From a virus, in IMG/VR virus record IMGVR_UViG_3300037089_000069, positions 1-26,335 of that record: a stretch of DNA of 26,335 nucleotides; one strand, given 5' to 3'. Within the stretch, counting starts at the first letter, position 1, and each line of letters starts with the position of its first letter. The notes under the pieces were generated by a model. The model saw only the letters and a program-made list of their open reading frames with translations. It did not search any database and was not told where the DNA came from. Position numbers and translations under genes: made by a program. Positions 8,780 to 14,989 of this stretch are shown piece after piece.

Positions 8780-9809
8780 ATGAAACGACGAATCTTTATT
8801 TTCATATTCCTTTTGATGATTGCCGCGTTCCCGGCGAGGGCGGATTACTTCTTCGGCCCGGGATCTACCGGAACAGGCTCCATGACCTACCCTGGTATCG
8901 GTATCCCTTACACCGCTGACGGTGCATCATGGGGGGCGTCCTTCGGCGTGGGTAACGTTACAAAATGTTTCTGGCGGGACTGGGTCAAACGGCCAAGCGT
9001 GTGTCGAGTGCTTTCATGGCGACGGCATTATGCTGAACAGCACAAATGCATCTACCTACGGAATAACAAATCTCCTAATTCACCACAATAAGTTTTATGG
9101 TTTATGGCCTTATGGAGCGACAGCGGCAATATATCTGTCGGGAAATTTCGGGTATCAAAATATTAATGGAGCATGGATTTATGACAATGTAATTGCCTTT
9201 GATACTACGGCAAATCAGGTATGGAGTCCTGGGGCGATTGATGTTGCCGGTTCTGATGAAGGGGTACAAAATAATATCAATATTTATAATAACACCATCG
9301 CTATTGACGGTTATCCAGGAGGTAATAATATTATTATAGGCACTGCAAGCAACGTCACAATCAAGAACAACATCATCACAGGAGGGCAATATGGTGTTGC
9401 CATATCTCCCTCGGCAGGTTCGGGTATCGCTATAGACTATAATCTATATTACAATAACAGTGGCTCTTTAATATGGGATAGAAGGGCTTCCGTAAATACG
9501 GATTGCACGACCATTGCGGGGTGTCAAGCCTCTCCAATGTTGCAAGAAGCACACGGACATGTTGGTAATCCGCAGTATACTACAGCCCCGAACGGGACAT
9601 TTGGACACGGCAACTGGAATATACAATCCAACTCAGCCGCTATCAATGTAGGGCTTGATTTATCTGGTTCTTTCACAACTGACTTCCTCGGTACTACGCG
9701 ACCAACAGGAGCAAACACTTGGGATATCGGTGCTTACGAATACGGGGCAGGCGGTGGCTCCACAGGTTCCTCCCTCTCCGGCGGCAGAGGTGCAGGCGCG
9801 AGATGGTAA
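8780..9809 (+). pseudogene. Secreted right-handed beta-helix protein, frameshifted at a G6 run
   Basis: The gene starts at ATG 8780 behind AAGGAGG, with a signal peptide (MKRRIFIFIFLLMIAAFPARA). The start frame runs out at 9091. The convincing downstream protein is in the +1 frame, open to 9809. It has repeated Asn- and Gly-rich rungs (LLIHHNKFYG, AWIYDNVIAFD, INIYNNTIAID, VTIKNNIITGG, IAIDYNLYYNN) and the DIGAYEYG ending common in pectate-lyase-like beta-helix proteins. The frames join neatly if one G is removed from the six-G run at 8931-8936, giving a product of about 342 aa. It may be a sequencing error, a natural null or a slippage switch. The function could be polysaccharide binding or cleavage. 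Alternatively the downstream frame begins at GTG 8922 without a signal peptide. Confidence 0.7.
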
Positions 9810-9835
9810 CTTCAAAACGATTGAAGGAGAAGTAA

Positions 9836-10207
9836 ATGGAAGATGTGAACATTACAGTATGCCCTCTACATGGCGAGATGGATAAGAAAATAACTACTGT
9901 GCTTACCAATCAACTCACCTATATGCAGAGGCAGGCAGATACCAGCGCAGTGGTGGACCGGATAGAGCATAAAGTTGATAATGGGCTAACGTCTGCCGTC
10001 GTTGAAACGAAAGAGCAGGTACAGGCTCTGCATGACAAGATTACCGTCCTTGAGGACTTTGGATGGTTTAGAGAGTGGGTTACTGACTTGAGGAACAACG
10101 TCTTTAAGTATCTTCTGAAATGGGCATTCGTTGGTGGGGCTATCTCCATCGGGTATGTCGTCTTAATGATTTATGGCCAGAAATTCATGGTGAGGTTCAT
10201 GGGATGA
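9836..10207 (+). CDS. Coiled-coil protein with C-terminal membrane anchor, possible holin or lysis accessory
   Basis: 123 aa, with ATG 9836 behind AAGGAGA. The N-terminal motif is CPLHGEMDK. Residues about 20-75 are predicted coiled coil, and one membrane segment lies near residues 96-115 (WAFVGGAISIGYVVLMIYG), followed by a short basic tail. The layout, a cytoplasmic coiled coil followed by a C-terminal anchor, recalls XhlA-type haemolysin/holin accessory proteins. It is the first gene of the lysis block and overlaps the next gene by ATGA. A lysis role is inferred from context only. Confidence 0.65.
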   Translation: MEDVNITVCPLHGEMDKKITTVLTNQLTYMQRQADTSAVVDRIEHKVDNGLTSAVVETKEQVQALHDKITVLEDFGWFREWVTDLRNNVFKYLLKWAFVGGAISIGYVVLMIYGQKFMVRFMG

Positions 10208-10341
10208 ATGACTACCTCGAATCCCTCGGTAAGTGGCAGGTTCTTTATATCGAAAAGTTCTGGCAGTTCCAGGCGATGTATCAGCGATACGGAATAGGAA
10301 AGGTGATTGAGAAATGGCAGACCGCAATCCGAGTGACTTGA
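10204..10341 (+). CDS. Small aromatic-rich protein of unknown function
   Basis: 45 aa. ATG 10204 overlaps the previous stop, and the 3' end overlaps the endolysin start by 28 bases. The sequence is amphipathic and rich in Trp, Tyr and Phe (MNDYLESLGKWQVLYIEKFW). It has no membrane segment or recognised motif. Its position between a membrane protein and the endolysin suggests a co-expressed lysis accessory, but no function can be assigned. Confidence 0.55.
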   Translation: MNDYLESLGKWQVLYIEKFWQFQAMYQRYGIGKVIEKWQTAIRVT

Positions 10342-10715
10342 GCCTACCCATGCAGATCAAATACAGCGCGTGGGAGCAGGGAATGAAGCAAGCAAATGAC
10401 GACCACATCCTGACATGTACCCGACGATCTCAGGCCGAGCAGAACGCGCTGTGGGCAGAAGGAAGGGCATTTGAAAACGGTCAATGGGTGATTGTCGATC
10501 CTCATGCGGTTAGGACGTGGACGCTGAACAGCCGACATCTTACCGGCGACGCCTTTGACTTCTGCATCATGGTCAATGGAAAGCCAGATTGGGCAATGGC
10601 ACATAAAGATTTGTGGGACAAGGCCATCGAAATCGGGAAGTCGGTAGGCCTGTCGCAGGTCGTCAACCATAACGGAAAGGTGATGGAATTTGCCCATCTC
10701 CAGGAGGACGTATGA
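10314..10715 (+). CDS. Endolysin, M15-family L-Ala-D-Glu type peptidase
   Basis: 133 aa, ATG 10314. It shows the M15 zinc-peptidase signature: CTRRSQAEQ near residues 35-43, SRHLTGDAFDF with zinc ligands H75 and D82, and EFAH near the C-terminus with catalytic E125 and third ligand H128. This matches the short peptidoglycan L-alanoyl-D-glutamate peptidases used as endolysins by many phages. There is no signal peptide, so release to the periplasm should need a holin. It overlaps the small genes on both sides, consistent with a translated lysis cassette. Confidence 0.88.
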   Translation: MADRNPSDLSLPMQIKYSAWEQGMKQANDDHILTCTRRSQAEQNALWAEGRAFENGQWVIVDPHAVRTWTLNSRHLTGDAFDFCIMVNGKPDWAMAHKDLWDKAIEIGKSVGLSQVVNHNGKVMEFAHLQEDV

Positions 10716-10786
10716 AGTATCTCGCAATCAGCATACTCTGGATATTGGTGCTGGTTGCGTGCAGACCGGAATTGTACGGGAGATGA
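10712..10786 (+). CDS. 24-aa lipobox peptide after the endolysin (candidate mini-lipoprotein)
   Basis: A short open frame begins at ATG 10712 behind CAGGAGGA and overlaps the endolysin stop (ATGA). It encodes MKYLAISILWILVLVAC followed by RPELYGR. The N-terminus is a short signal sequence ending in a lipobox (LVAC), which would leave a 7-residue lipidated mature peptide. Rz1-like spanins and colicin lysis proteins are small lipoproteins encoded near lysis genes, but this is far shorter than either. The ribosome site, coupling and lipobox argue for translation. Confidence 0.5.
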   Translation: MKYLAISILWILVLVACRPELYGR

Positions 10787-10798
10787 AAGGAGAAAGTT

Positions 10799-11002
10799 AT
10801 GCCAATACTTACATTCATCGTTGTTGTCGTGGTTATCGGGGTTATTATGTGGCTCATCAATACATATATCCCGATGGAAGCAAATATTAAAAAGTTTCTT
10901 AACATTGGGGTGATTATCCTTCTGGTGCTTTGGCTTCTTTACGCTGTTTTTGGGGGAAGTCTGGGGAGCATCAATACGATGAGGATCGGCCCGATCAGGT
11001 AG
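10799..11002 (+). CDS. Two-helix membrane protein, Thivi_2564-like family
   Basis: 67 aa, ATG 10799 behind AAGGAG. Two membrane helices lie at about residues 4-23 (FIVVVVVIGVIMWLI) and 35-52 (IGVIILLVLWLLYAVFG), joined by NTYIPMEANIKKFLN. This spacing, including the NTYIPM turn, matches the small Thivi_2564-type membrane family found in phages and Proteobacteria. The function is not established. Beside an endolysin, a two-helix protein of this size is a reasonable holin or pinholin candidate. Confidence 0.75.
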   Translation: MPILTFIVVVVVIGVIMWLINTYIPMEANIKKFLNIGVIILLVLWLLYAVFGGSLGSINTMRIGPIR

Positions 11003-11036
11003 GTAGAGCTACGGCTCAGAAAGGAAAGGTGAAAGT

Positions 11037-11456
11037 ATGAAATCGGTATTTTGTGCAAAGGCAGGCTCGACATTGAGCGCAGTGGCAAAGATTGCTATTC
11101 AGGGAGCAGGGATCGTGATCTTCGCAAACAACCCAGTCTTGGCGGCCTCTATTATCCCGGCGGCTGAGGCAATCCAGAAGGCCGTTGACGGGGGAACAGA
11201 CAACGTGGCGATGAACCAGATGCTTCAGCAAGGGATTGCCGATCTTGTGACTCACAGTTCAGACAATCCGGCAATCAAAGCAGAGATCACGCTGGCCTTG
11301 AGCCTTCTCAATTTCAACGTGGCCAAGCCACCCATTTTGAGCAATGCGAGTCTGATAGACCTCGTGGATACATTCGTTGCGGGGCTGAAGGCGGCAGTTC
11401 CGGTGGTGGTCGCTCCTCCGGTGGTAGCACCAGCCGCGGTGGCTCCGGTGGCGTAA
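11037..11456 (+). CDS. Ala/Pro/Val-rich protein of unknown function in the lysis region
   Basis: 139 aa, ATG 11037 behind GGAAAGGTG. Residues about 14-43 are moderately hydrophobic (AVAKIAIQGAGIVIFANN, then PVLAASIIPAAEA). The middle is an amphipathic helical region. The last 20 residues are low-complexity Val, Pro and Ala (VVVAPPVVAPAAVAP). There are no catalytic motifs. The stop overlaps the next ATG (TAATG). It may be membrane-associated; I do not recognise a family. Confidence 0.65.
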   Translation: MKSVFCAKAGSTLSAVAKIAIQGAGIVIFANNPVLAASIIPAAEAIQKAVDGGTDNVAMNQMLQQGIADLVTHSSDNPAIKAEITLALSLLNFNVAKPPILSNASLIDLVDTFVAGLKAAVPVVVAPPVVAPAAVAPVA

Positions 11457-11887
11457 TGAAGTCAGGATTCCAGACACCGCTTGACGTGAAACTTCGGGAG
11501 GGCAGCGACAAGATATGGGTCGTTGTCTCTCCCCTGAAGTATTTCAGTGAGCTATTGAACACGCTGATCATCGTGCCGCCGTGGTTTGAGACTGAACCTA
11601 CCGAGACCGAGAAGTATCTTTTTGAAACGGACTTTGCCTCAGTTCCTCGCGTTCCCGTGATATACGACGCATGGGGTGACAGGGCGCACAGGGAGGCCAC
11701 TCTACACGATTATCTCTATCGGATCGACTCTATCCCCGTGGTGACGGAATCGCTGGCTAACAGCGTCTTTCTGGAAGCCATGAAATCCACAGGGAAGCCG
11801 TGGTGGATCGCCTATGGAATGTATTATGGGGTTTGCCTCGGAGGATTTTCTGCATACCATAAATTGAAAGTGAGGGACAAAATATGA
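11456..11887 (+). CDS. DUF1353 family phage protein
   Basis: 143 aa, starting within the previous stop (TAATG). The DUF1353 pattern is clear: an N-terminal strand region, FETDFASVPRVP, then AHREATLHDYLYR and a later helix (VFLEAMKSTGKPWWIAYGMYYGV). The conserved His and Asp in LHDYLY suggest a metal-binding or hydrolase-like fold, but the function of this family is not established. These genes often sit in phage lysis or tail-end regions, as here. Confidence 0.75.
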   Translation: MKSGFQTPLDVKLREGSDKIWVVVSPLKYFSELLNTLIIVPPWFETEPTETEKYLFETDFASVPRVPVIYDAWGDRAHREATLHDYLYRIDSIPVVTESLANSVFLEAMKSTGKPWWIAYGMYYGVCLGGFSAYHKLKVRDKI

Positions 11888-12108
11888 AACCTGAAAATGT
11901 CATCTTACTAAAGAAGTGGTTTTACGGATTGTTCTCGACGGCGATATCAGCGGCGGCTAATACCGTGGTTGTCATGATCGTGGCTCCCGAAACGTTCAAC
12001 ATCGACGAGGGGTTGAGTAAGGTATTCACAGTGGCTGGAATCTCTGCTCTGGTGGCGGTGGCTAACTATCTCCGCCAATCTCCCCTACCATCCGGAAATA
12101 ATCCGTAA
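11884..12108 (+). CDS. Small two-helix membrane protein, holin-like
   Basis: 74 aa, coupled by an ATGA overlap to the DUF1353 gene. Two hydrophobic segments are seen, at about residues 14-33 (LFSTAISAAANTVVVMIVAP) and 47-62 (VAGISALVAVANYLRQ), ending in SPLPSG. Phage proteins with the same pattern (a KWFYGL start, PETFN and YLRQSPLP) are common and usually unnamed. A holin role is likely from size, topology and being last in the lysis block, but is not proven. Confidence 0.7.
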   Translation: MKPENVILLKKWFYGLFSTAISAAANTVVVMIVAPETFNIDEGLSKVFTVAGISALVAVANYLRQSPLPSGNNP

Positions 12109-12122
12109 TCCACTCACAAAAA

Positions 12123-12138
12123 TAGAACGAATGTTCTA
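12123..12138. promoter_or_regulatory. Perfect palindrome TAGAAC-GAAT-GTTCTA, candidate operator
   Basis: Two perfect 6-bp arms flank a 4-bp spacer. The core GAAC-N4-GTTC has the shape of LexA boxes described in Firmicutes and some other phyla (CGAACRNRYGTTYC); 12 of 14 positions agree. It lies 52 bases upstream of the -35 box at 12190 and after the lysis genes. It could bind the small HTH protein encoded next, or a host regulator. There is no T-run, so it is not a terminator. Confidence 0.4.
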
Positions 12139-12189
12139 CGTTCCGCATAACCCGCCGATTTCCTTCATAATCTTTTTTAATAATAAAGC

Positions 12190-12217
12190 TTGACAATACC
12201 TTTATATATGTTATTCT
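12190..12217 (+). promoter_or_regulatory. Sigma70-type promoter for the HTH regulator operon
   Basis: TTGACA at 12190-12195, a 16-base spacer, then TATTCT at 12212-12217. The region around it is AT-rich. It precedes ATG 12241 and a GAAAGGAGA ribosome site, giving a leader of about 15-20 bases. It is one of only two clear consensus promoters on the + strand in the window. It probably drives 12241-13189 and perhaps genes beyond. Confidence 0.6.
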
Positions 12218-12240
12218 GCCTTCAACGAAAGGAGACCACC

Positions 12241-12459
12241 ATGATAAAATACCGAATATCAAGAAAGCGGGTCGAGTCCAAGATGGCAATCCTGAAATTA
12301 AACTATACCGACCTCGCTAAAAAGATGGGCGTGTCCCGTCAGATGATGAATTACATTATGACGGACGGATCAAAGAGCTACGCCCCGAAGTTGGCAAAAG
12401 CCCTTAACTGCATTCCATATGATCTGATTATCACCATCAAGAAAGGGGTAGCGAAATGA
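12241..12459 (+). CDS. Small helix-turn-helix (XRE/Cro-like) regulator
   Basis: 72 aa, starting at ATG 12241 behind AAAGGAGA; an earlier in-frame TTG at 12190 lies inside the promoter and is rejected. Residues about 20-64 form an HTH_3-type domain: NYTDLAKKMGVSRQMMNYIM, then a helix with SYAPKLAKALNC and the closing segment IPYDLII. The gene follows its own promoter and a palindromic site, which suggests autoregulation and control of the switch from late to early genes. It is much shorter than CI repressors and closer to Cro in size. Confidence 0.75.
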   Translation: MIKYRISRKRVESKMAILKLNYTDLAKKMGVSRQMMNYIMTDGSKSYAPKLAKALNCIPYDLIITIKKGVAK

Positions 12460-12863
12460 AACGATACCTTGTCAAAATGGCAGACCGTAATGAGGAGATA
12501 ATCCCAAAAGTCGATTGCTGGATGCGAAGGTGGATCTGGTGGATCATCTTACCGATGGCCTTATGGCTGGTGATCGGGGCGATTATTGGATGTGGTTTCC
12601 GAGAGCCAGACATTGAGCAAACCGTAACGGTATCTTCATATCTAAACAATACATGCCGGGTGGAAACTTGTATCTGGATCAAGCGCGGCTTAAACCCCTT
12701 CTACATTGGCCATGGTCATTTAGAATATTACGATAATTCATATTCCGTCCCGTGCCAGGCCGTCCCAAGCGTAAAAAAGAGTCAATATTTAATGGCAGAA
12801 ACAGTGTTGTTAAAAATCAAAGCCAGCATGAATCACATTCATAAATGTGAATACGCCGATTAA
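12456..12863 (+). CDS. Membrane-anchored protein of unknown function
   Basis: 135 aa, ATG 12456 coupled by ATGA to the HTH gene. One membrane segment lies at about residues 25-46 (WIWWIILPMALWLVIGAIIG), followed by CGFRE and a soluble part with several cysteines (NTCRVETC, VPCQAV, HKCEY). The GC after the hydrophobic stretch looks like a lipobox, but the 22-residue leader makes lipidation doubtful. The Cys-rich part is probably periplasmic. Superinfection exclusion or host modification is possible given its place in the regulator operon; this is speculation. Confidence 0.6.
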   Translation: MKRYLVKMADRNEEIIPKVDCWMRRWIWWIILPMALWLVIGAIIGCGFREPDIEQTVTVSSYLNNTCRVETCIWIKRGLNPFYIGHGHLEYYDNSYSVPCQAVPSVKKSQYLMAETVLLKIKASMNHIHKCEYAD

Positions 12864-12940
12864 AGTGATCGGGGTGATGTCTGTGCCGATTTACAGATTC
12901 TTAAACTGGATATTTTAACTCAAAAGGAAGGGAGAAAACA

Positions 12941-13189
12941 ATGAATCAAGAACTAAAAACAAAGCCGATGCTGGTGGACAGCAAGGCGATCAAGGCCAAG
13001 CGCATCAACAAGAAAATATCGAAGTCGCTTAACCAGGAGTGGTCATTCGTGCCGAGTATTTACACGGACTTTCTACGGCTCGTCGGCAACGTGCTGCTGA
13101 TTCCCGTAGCGCTGGTGATCGGCCTGCTGGAAGGAATCCATGCCGGAGTTATCAAGGGGCTTGAAAAGACACTTTCAACGTATCGGTAA
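12941..13189 (+). CDS. Small basic protein with one membrane segment, unknown
   Basis: 82 aa, ATG 12941 behind AGGAAGGGAG. The N-terminal 30 residues are strongly basic (SKAIKAKRINKKISKS). A hydrophobic segment lies at about residues 44-66 (LRLVGNVLLIPVALVIGLLEG) and the tail is short and amphipathic. A basic N-terminus followed by a single membrane helix would place the charged part in the cytoplasm. The 77 bases before it carry no clear promoter. No family recognised. Confidence 0.6.
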   Translation: MNQELKTKPMLVDSKAIKAKRINKKISKSLNQEWSFVPSIYTDFLRLVGNVLLIPVALVIGLLEGIHAGVIKGLEKTLSTYR

Positions 13190-13194
13190 AGTGA

Positions 13195-13251
13195 CCTCTA
13201 CGTCGGTGTAGGGGCGAGAGGGAACCGGGCGCGGATGAACGCCCGGAACCC
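13195..13251 (+). promoter_or_regulatory. Two tandem RNA hairpins before the methyltransferase gene
   Basis: Hairpin 1 pairs CCTCTAC (13195-13201) with GTAGGGG (13208-13214), 7 pairs with one T-G wobble and a 6-base loop. Hairpin 2 pairs GGG-AA-CCGGGCG (13220-13231) with CGCCCGG-AA-CCC (13240-13251): 7 pairs, a 2x2 A/A internal loop and 3 more pairs, with an 8-base loop. Only TTTAAAAAGG follows, so termination would be weak. They lie about 20 bases before the GTG start and may tune its translation or stabilise the mRNA. Confidence 0.45.
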
Positions 13252-13269
13252 TTTAAAAAGGAGAGGGAA

Positions 13270-13995
13270 GTGAAACCATATTACCAAGAGGACGGGATTA
13301 CCATCTACCACGGAGATTGCAGGGACATCCTGCCGCACCTTGAGACGGTGGACTTGGTGCTGACCGATCCAATTTATGGCGTTGGTTTTAAATATGAATC
13401 TATCGAAGATACTCCTGAAAATTTTGACAAGACGGTGGTCCCTGTAATGAATAATCTTGCATCACGTTTCCCGATGGCTCTTTTTATGAGCATGAAACAA
13501 ATGAAAAAGGTTCCTGACTTTAAGTGGGTTCTTTGTTGGCATAAACCGGGTAGCACACGAAGAAACGCTGTCGGTGGTTGGTCTATTTGGGAGCCGATTT
13601 TCCTATATGGGAATGAGTGGCGGGTAGCAAATGACGCGATTACTCTTCCAGATTGCGTGAACCACGACAAAGGCAATGACCATCCGTGTCCAAAACCATT
13701 AAAACTCTTTAAATGGTTGTTATCGTTACATGACGGAAATGTCCTCGACCCCTTCATGGGTTCAGGAACAACCTTAGTAGCCGCTAAACAATTAGGACGC
13801 AAAGCCATTGGGATTGAGATTTGCGAGGATTATTGCCGGATCGCAGTAGAACGCCTTAAGCAGAATTGTTTTGATTTTTCCAGTGGATCAAATCCAAGAG
13901 AGGCATCGTATCACGAAAAACCTTCTCCATCTTTGGATGGCAGGAATCACACAACACAATTAAGTTTGATTGATGATGAGCATCGGAAGGATTAG
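13270..13995 (+). CDS. DNA N4-cytosine/N6-adenine methyltransferase with an altered C-terminus
   Basis: 241 aa, starting at GTG 13270 behind GGAGAGGG. Catalytic motif IV is TDPIYG (residues 32-37) and the AdoMet-binding motif I is DPFMGSGTT (160-168). Motif IV preceding motif I marks the beta-type order. CWHKPG, HPCPKPL and GIEICEDYC support the family. It would methylate A or C in a short DNA site, either to protect phage DNA from restriction or for regulation. After the usual end (ERLKQ, then NCFDF) about 35 residues run antisense to the HNH gene at 13856-14428. That tail seems to have arisen when the HNH gene arrived. A second methyltransferase C-terminus lies at 14468-14536. Confidence 0.85.
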   Translation: MKPYYQEDGITIYHGDCRDILPHLETVDLVLTDPIYGVGFKYESIEDTPENFDKTVVPVMNNLASRFPMALFMSMKQMKKVPDFKWVLCWHKPGSTRRNAVGGWSIWEPIFLYGNEWRVANDAITLPDCVNHDKGNDHPCPKPLKLFKWLLSLHDGNVLDPFMGSGTTLVAAKQLGRKAIGIEICEDYCRIAVERLKQNCFDFSSGSNPREASYHEKPSPSLDGRNHTTQLSLIDDEHRKD

Positions 13996-14428
13996 CAAAA
14001 CATCTTACAGGAATTTTATGATGGACGGTATTGGCTTGAATCTTACAAATTTTACACTTTCCCTTGGATCGTCGTCTGGCTTCAATTCGAGCAGACTTCC
14101 ATCCACAACCCCTTGCGTTTCGATTTCCTCCGTTCCACCTTGGATGATTTTCTTGCCTGTTATTTTCGGACTGCCATTGAGCCATGCAATCGTAATCACA
14201 AAAGGTTTTTTCAGCATGGAAATTGCTGGCTGGCCGGGTAACTTCCTTTCCGCAATAGTCACACTTTTTTGTAAGTTTATTCTCTGGCTTACAGTGCTTG
14301 TTTCCTCCCTGATGATAACACGCAGAAGAACAATAAATGCGGTTAAGGCTTTGAAAAGACTTAAAAGTATTTCCGCAAGTAGGACACGTTTTTTCAATAG
14401 AATGAATTTCGTTTTTAAATCTTGGCAT
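13856..14428 (-). CDS. HNH endonuclease with two N-terminal zinc ribbons (probable homing endonuclease)
   Basis: 190 aa, the only minus-strand gene in the window. The first zinc ribbon uses C15/C18 and C33/C37; the second uses C56/C59 and C77/C81. An HNH nuclease domain lies at about residues 123-165: CKIC, VHHKIP, N155 in HHQSNLIVLC, and CDSCH. Zinc ribbons followed by HNH are typical of free-standing phage homing endonucleases. Its 3' part overlaps the methyltransferase by 140 bases in antisense. It reads against the surrounding genes, looks AT-richer, and has its own promoter-like sequence. It probably cuts methyltransferase alleles that lack the insert. Confidence 0.82.
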   Translation of the reverse strand: MPRFKNEIHSIEKTCPTCGNTFKSFQSLNRIYCSSACYHQGGNKHCKPENKLTKKCDYCGKEVTRPASNFHAEKTFCDYDCMAQWQSENNRQENHPRWNGGNRNARGCGWKSARIEARRRSKGKCKICKIQANTVHHKIPVRCFANPSDAHHQSNLIVLCDSCHPKMEKVFRDTMPLLDLIHWKNQNNSA

Positions 14429-14434
14429 AGAGCT

Positions 14435-14462
14435 AATTTAATCATTAAAAATACTTTGTCAA
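14435..14462 (-). promoter_or_regulatory. Promoter for the HNH gene, possibly giving a leaderless mRNA
   Basis: On the minus strand TTGACA (14462-14457), a 16-base spacer and TAAATT (14440-14435) are followed after 6 bases by ATG (14428-14426). Transcription would start at or near the start codon, and no Shine-Dalgarno sequence is seen. The -35 box spans the apparent edge between the insert and methyltransferase-like sequence. Confidence 0.4.
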
Positions 14463-14467
14463 GGGGC

Positions 14468-14536
14468 GGTATTGAGATTGAGCAGAAATACTGCGATATC
14501 GCCATTGAAAGGCTTAGGCAGGGGATACTTCTATGA
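14468..14536 (+). pseudogene. Detached C-terminal fragment of a DNA methyltransferase
   Basis: This frame reads GIEIEQKYCDIAIERLRQ then GILL and stop, the usual last residues of a phage DNA methyltransferase. It matches the intact gene's own end (GIEICEDYCRIAVERLKQ at 13810-13863) at 12 of 18 residues and 37 of 54 bases, so it is homologous but not a recent copy. Its TGA overlaps ATGATG of the next gene, the tight coupling expected for the original end of the methyltransferase gene. It is probably the old 3' end, cut off by the HNH insertion. Confidence 0.7.
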
Positions 14537-14790
14537 TGCAAACTGAACTAATGTTTTCAATGCCACGCCCCGGAGACCTTTTCACGGCGGGGAGTCAGAA
14601 TTATCGCCTCTATGAAAGGTTACTGATGGGAAGTGTTACGAATGCAGAAATAGTCAGAGACATGGGAATATTTAACTCGACTGGCAGAGCGTCCGACATC
14701 AGGAAAGTCCTGAGGCCGCACCTGATGGATATCAAAGCAACGAGGATCCACGATGGACTATTTGAATACACTTTGAAGGGGAGGGAATGA
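14533..14790 (+). CDS. Small winged-helix-like phage protein
   Basis: 85 aa, starting at ATG 14533, which overlaps the stop of the methyltransferase remnant. Residues about 23-80 read like a small DNA-binding HTH: YRLYERLLMGSVTNAEIVRD, then GIFNSTGRASDIRKVLRPHL and a closing beta hairpin (ATRIHDGLFEYTLKG). Similar short proteins are common next to phage methyltransferase and recombination genes. DNA binding is inferred from the pattern and the target is unknown. Confidence 0.6.
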   Translation: MMQTELMFSMPRPGDLFTAGSQNYRLYERLLMGSVTNAEIVRDMGIFNSTGRASDIRKVLRPHLMDIKATRIHDGLFEYTLKGRE

Positions 14791-14954
14791 TGACCAACGA
14801 AATACTTACTAAGCGCGACGATTTGTACCGGTGGATGGTGGATTTTATTGAGAATGCAGAATTTGAACCAGGCAATGGAGATGAGGAAATAGCAAAACTA
14901 ATCCTACAGGAGGCCGCAGAAATCGAAATACTTATCAATACTGAAGGGGATTGA
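14787..14954 (+). CDS. Small acidic protein, unknown
   Basis: 55 aa, starting at ATG 14787 (or the adjacent ATG 14790) with an ATGA overlap. The product is helical and acidic (GNGDEEIAKLILQEAAEIE) and has no known motif. Coupling on the 5' side and GGGGAGGG just upstream support translation. No function is proposed. Confidence 0.55.
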   Translation: MMTNEILTKRDDLYRWMVDFIENAEFEPGNGDEEIAKLILQEAAEIEILINTEGD

Positions 14955-14989
14955 CAGACATTAAACAACTTTTAAGAGAAGGGGGAATT

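Noticed and set aside
12851-12890. Alternative CCGAT/ATCGG hairpins after the 12456-12863 gene
   Set aside because: Only 5-bp stems with two competing partners and no T-run; too weak to call a terminator or switch.
13866-14460. Group I intron carrying the HNH gene
   Set aside because: The HNH gene is antisense to the methyltransferase, the flanking methyltransferase sequences overlap in homology rather than being contiguous, and no intron core could be recognised by eye.
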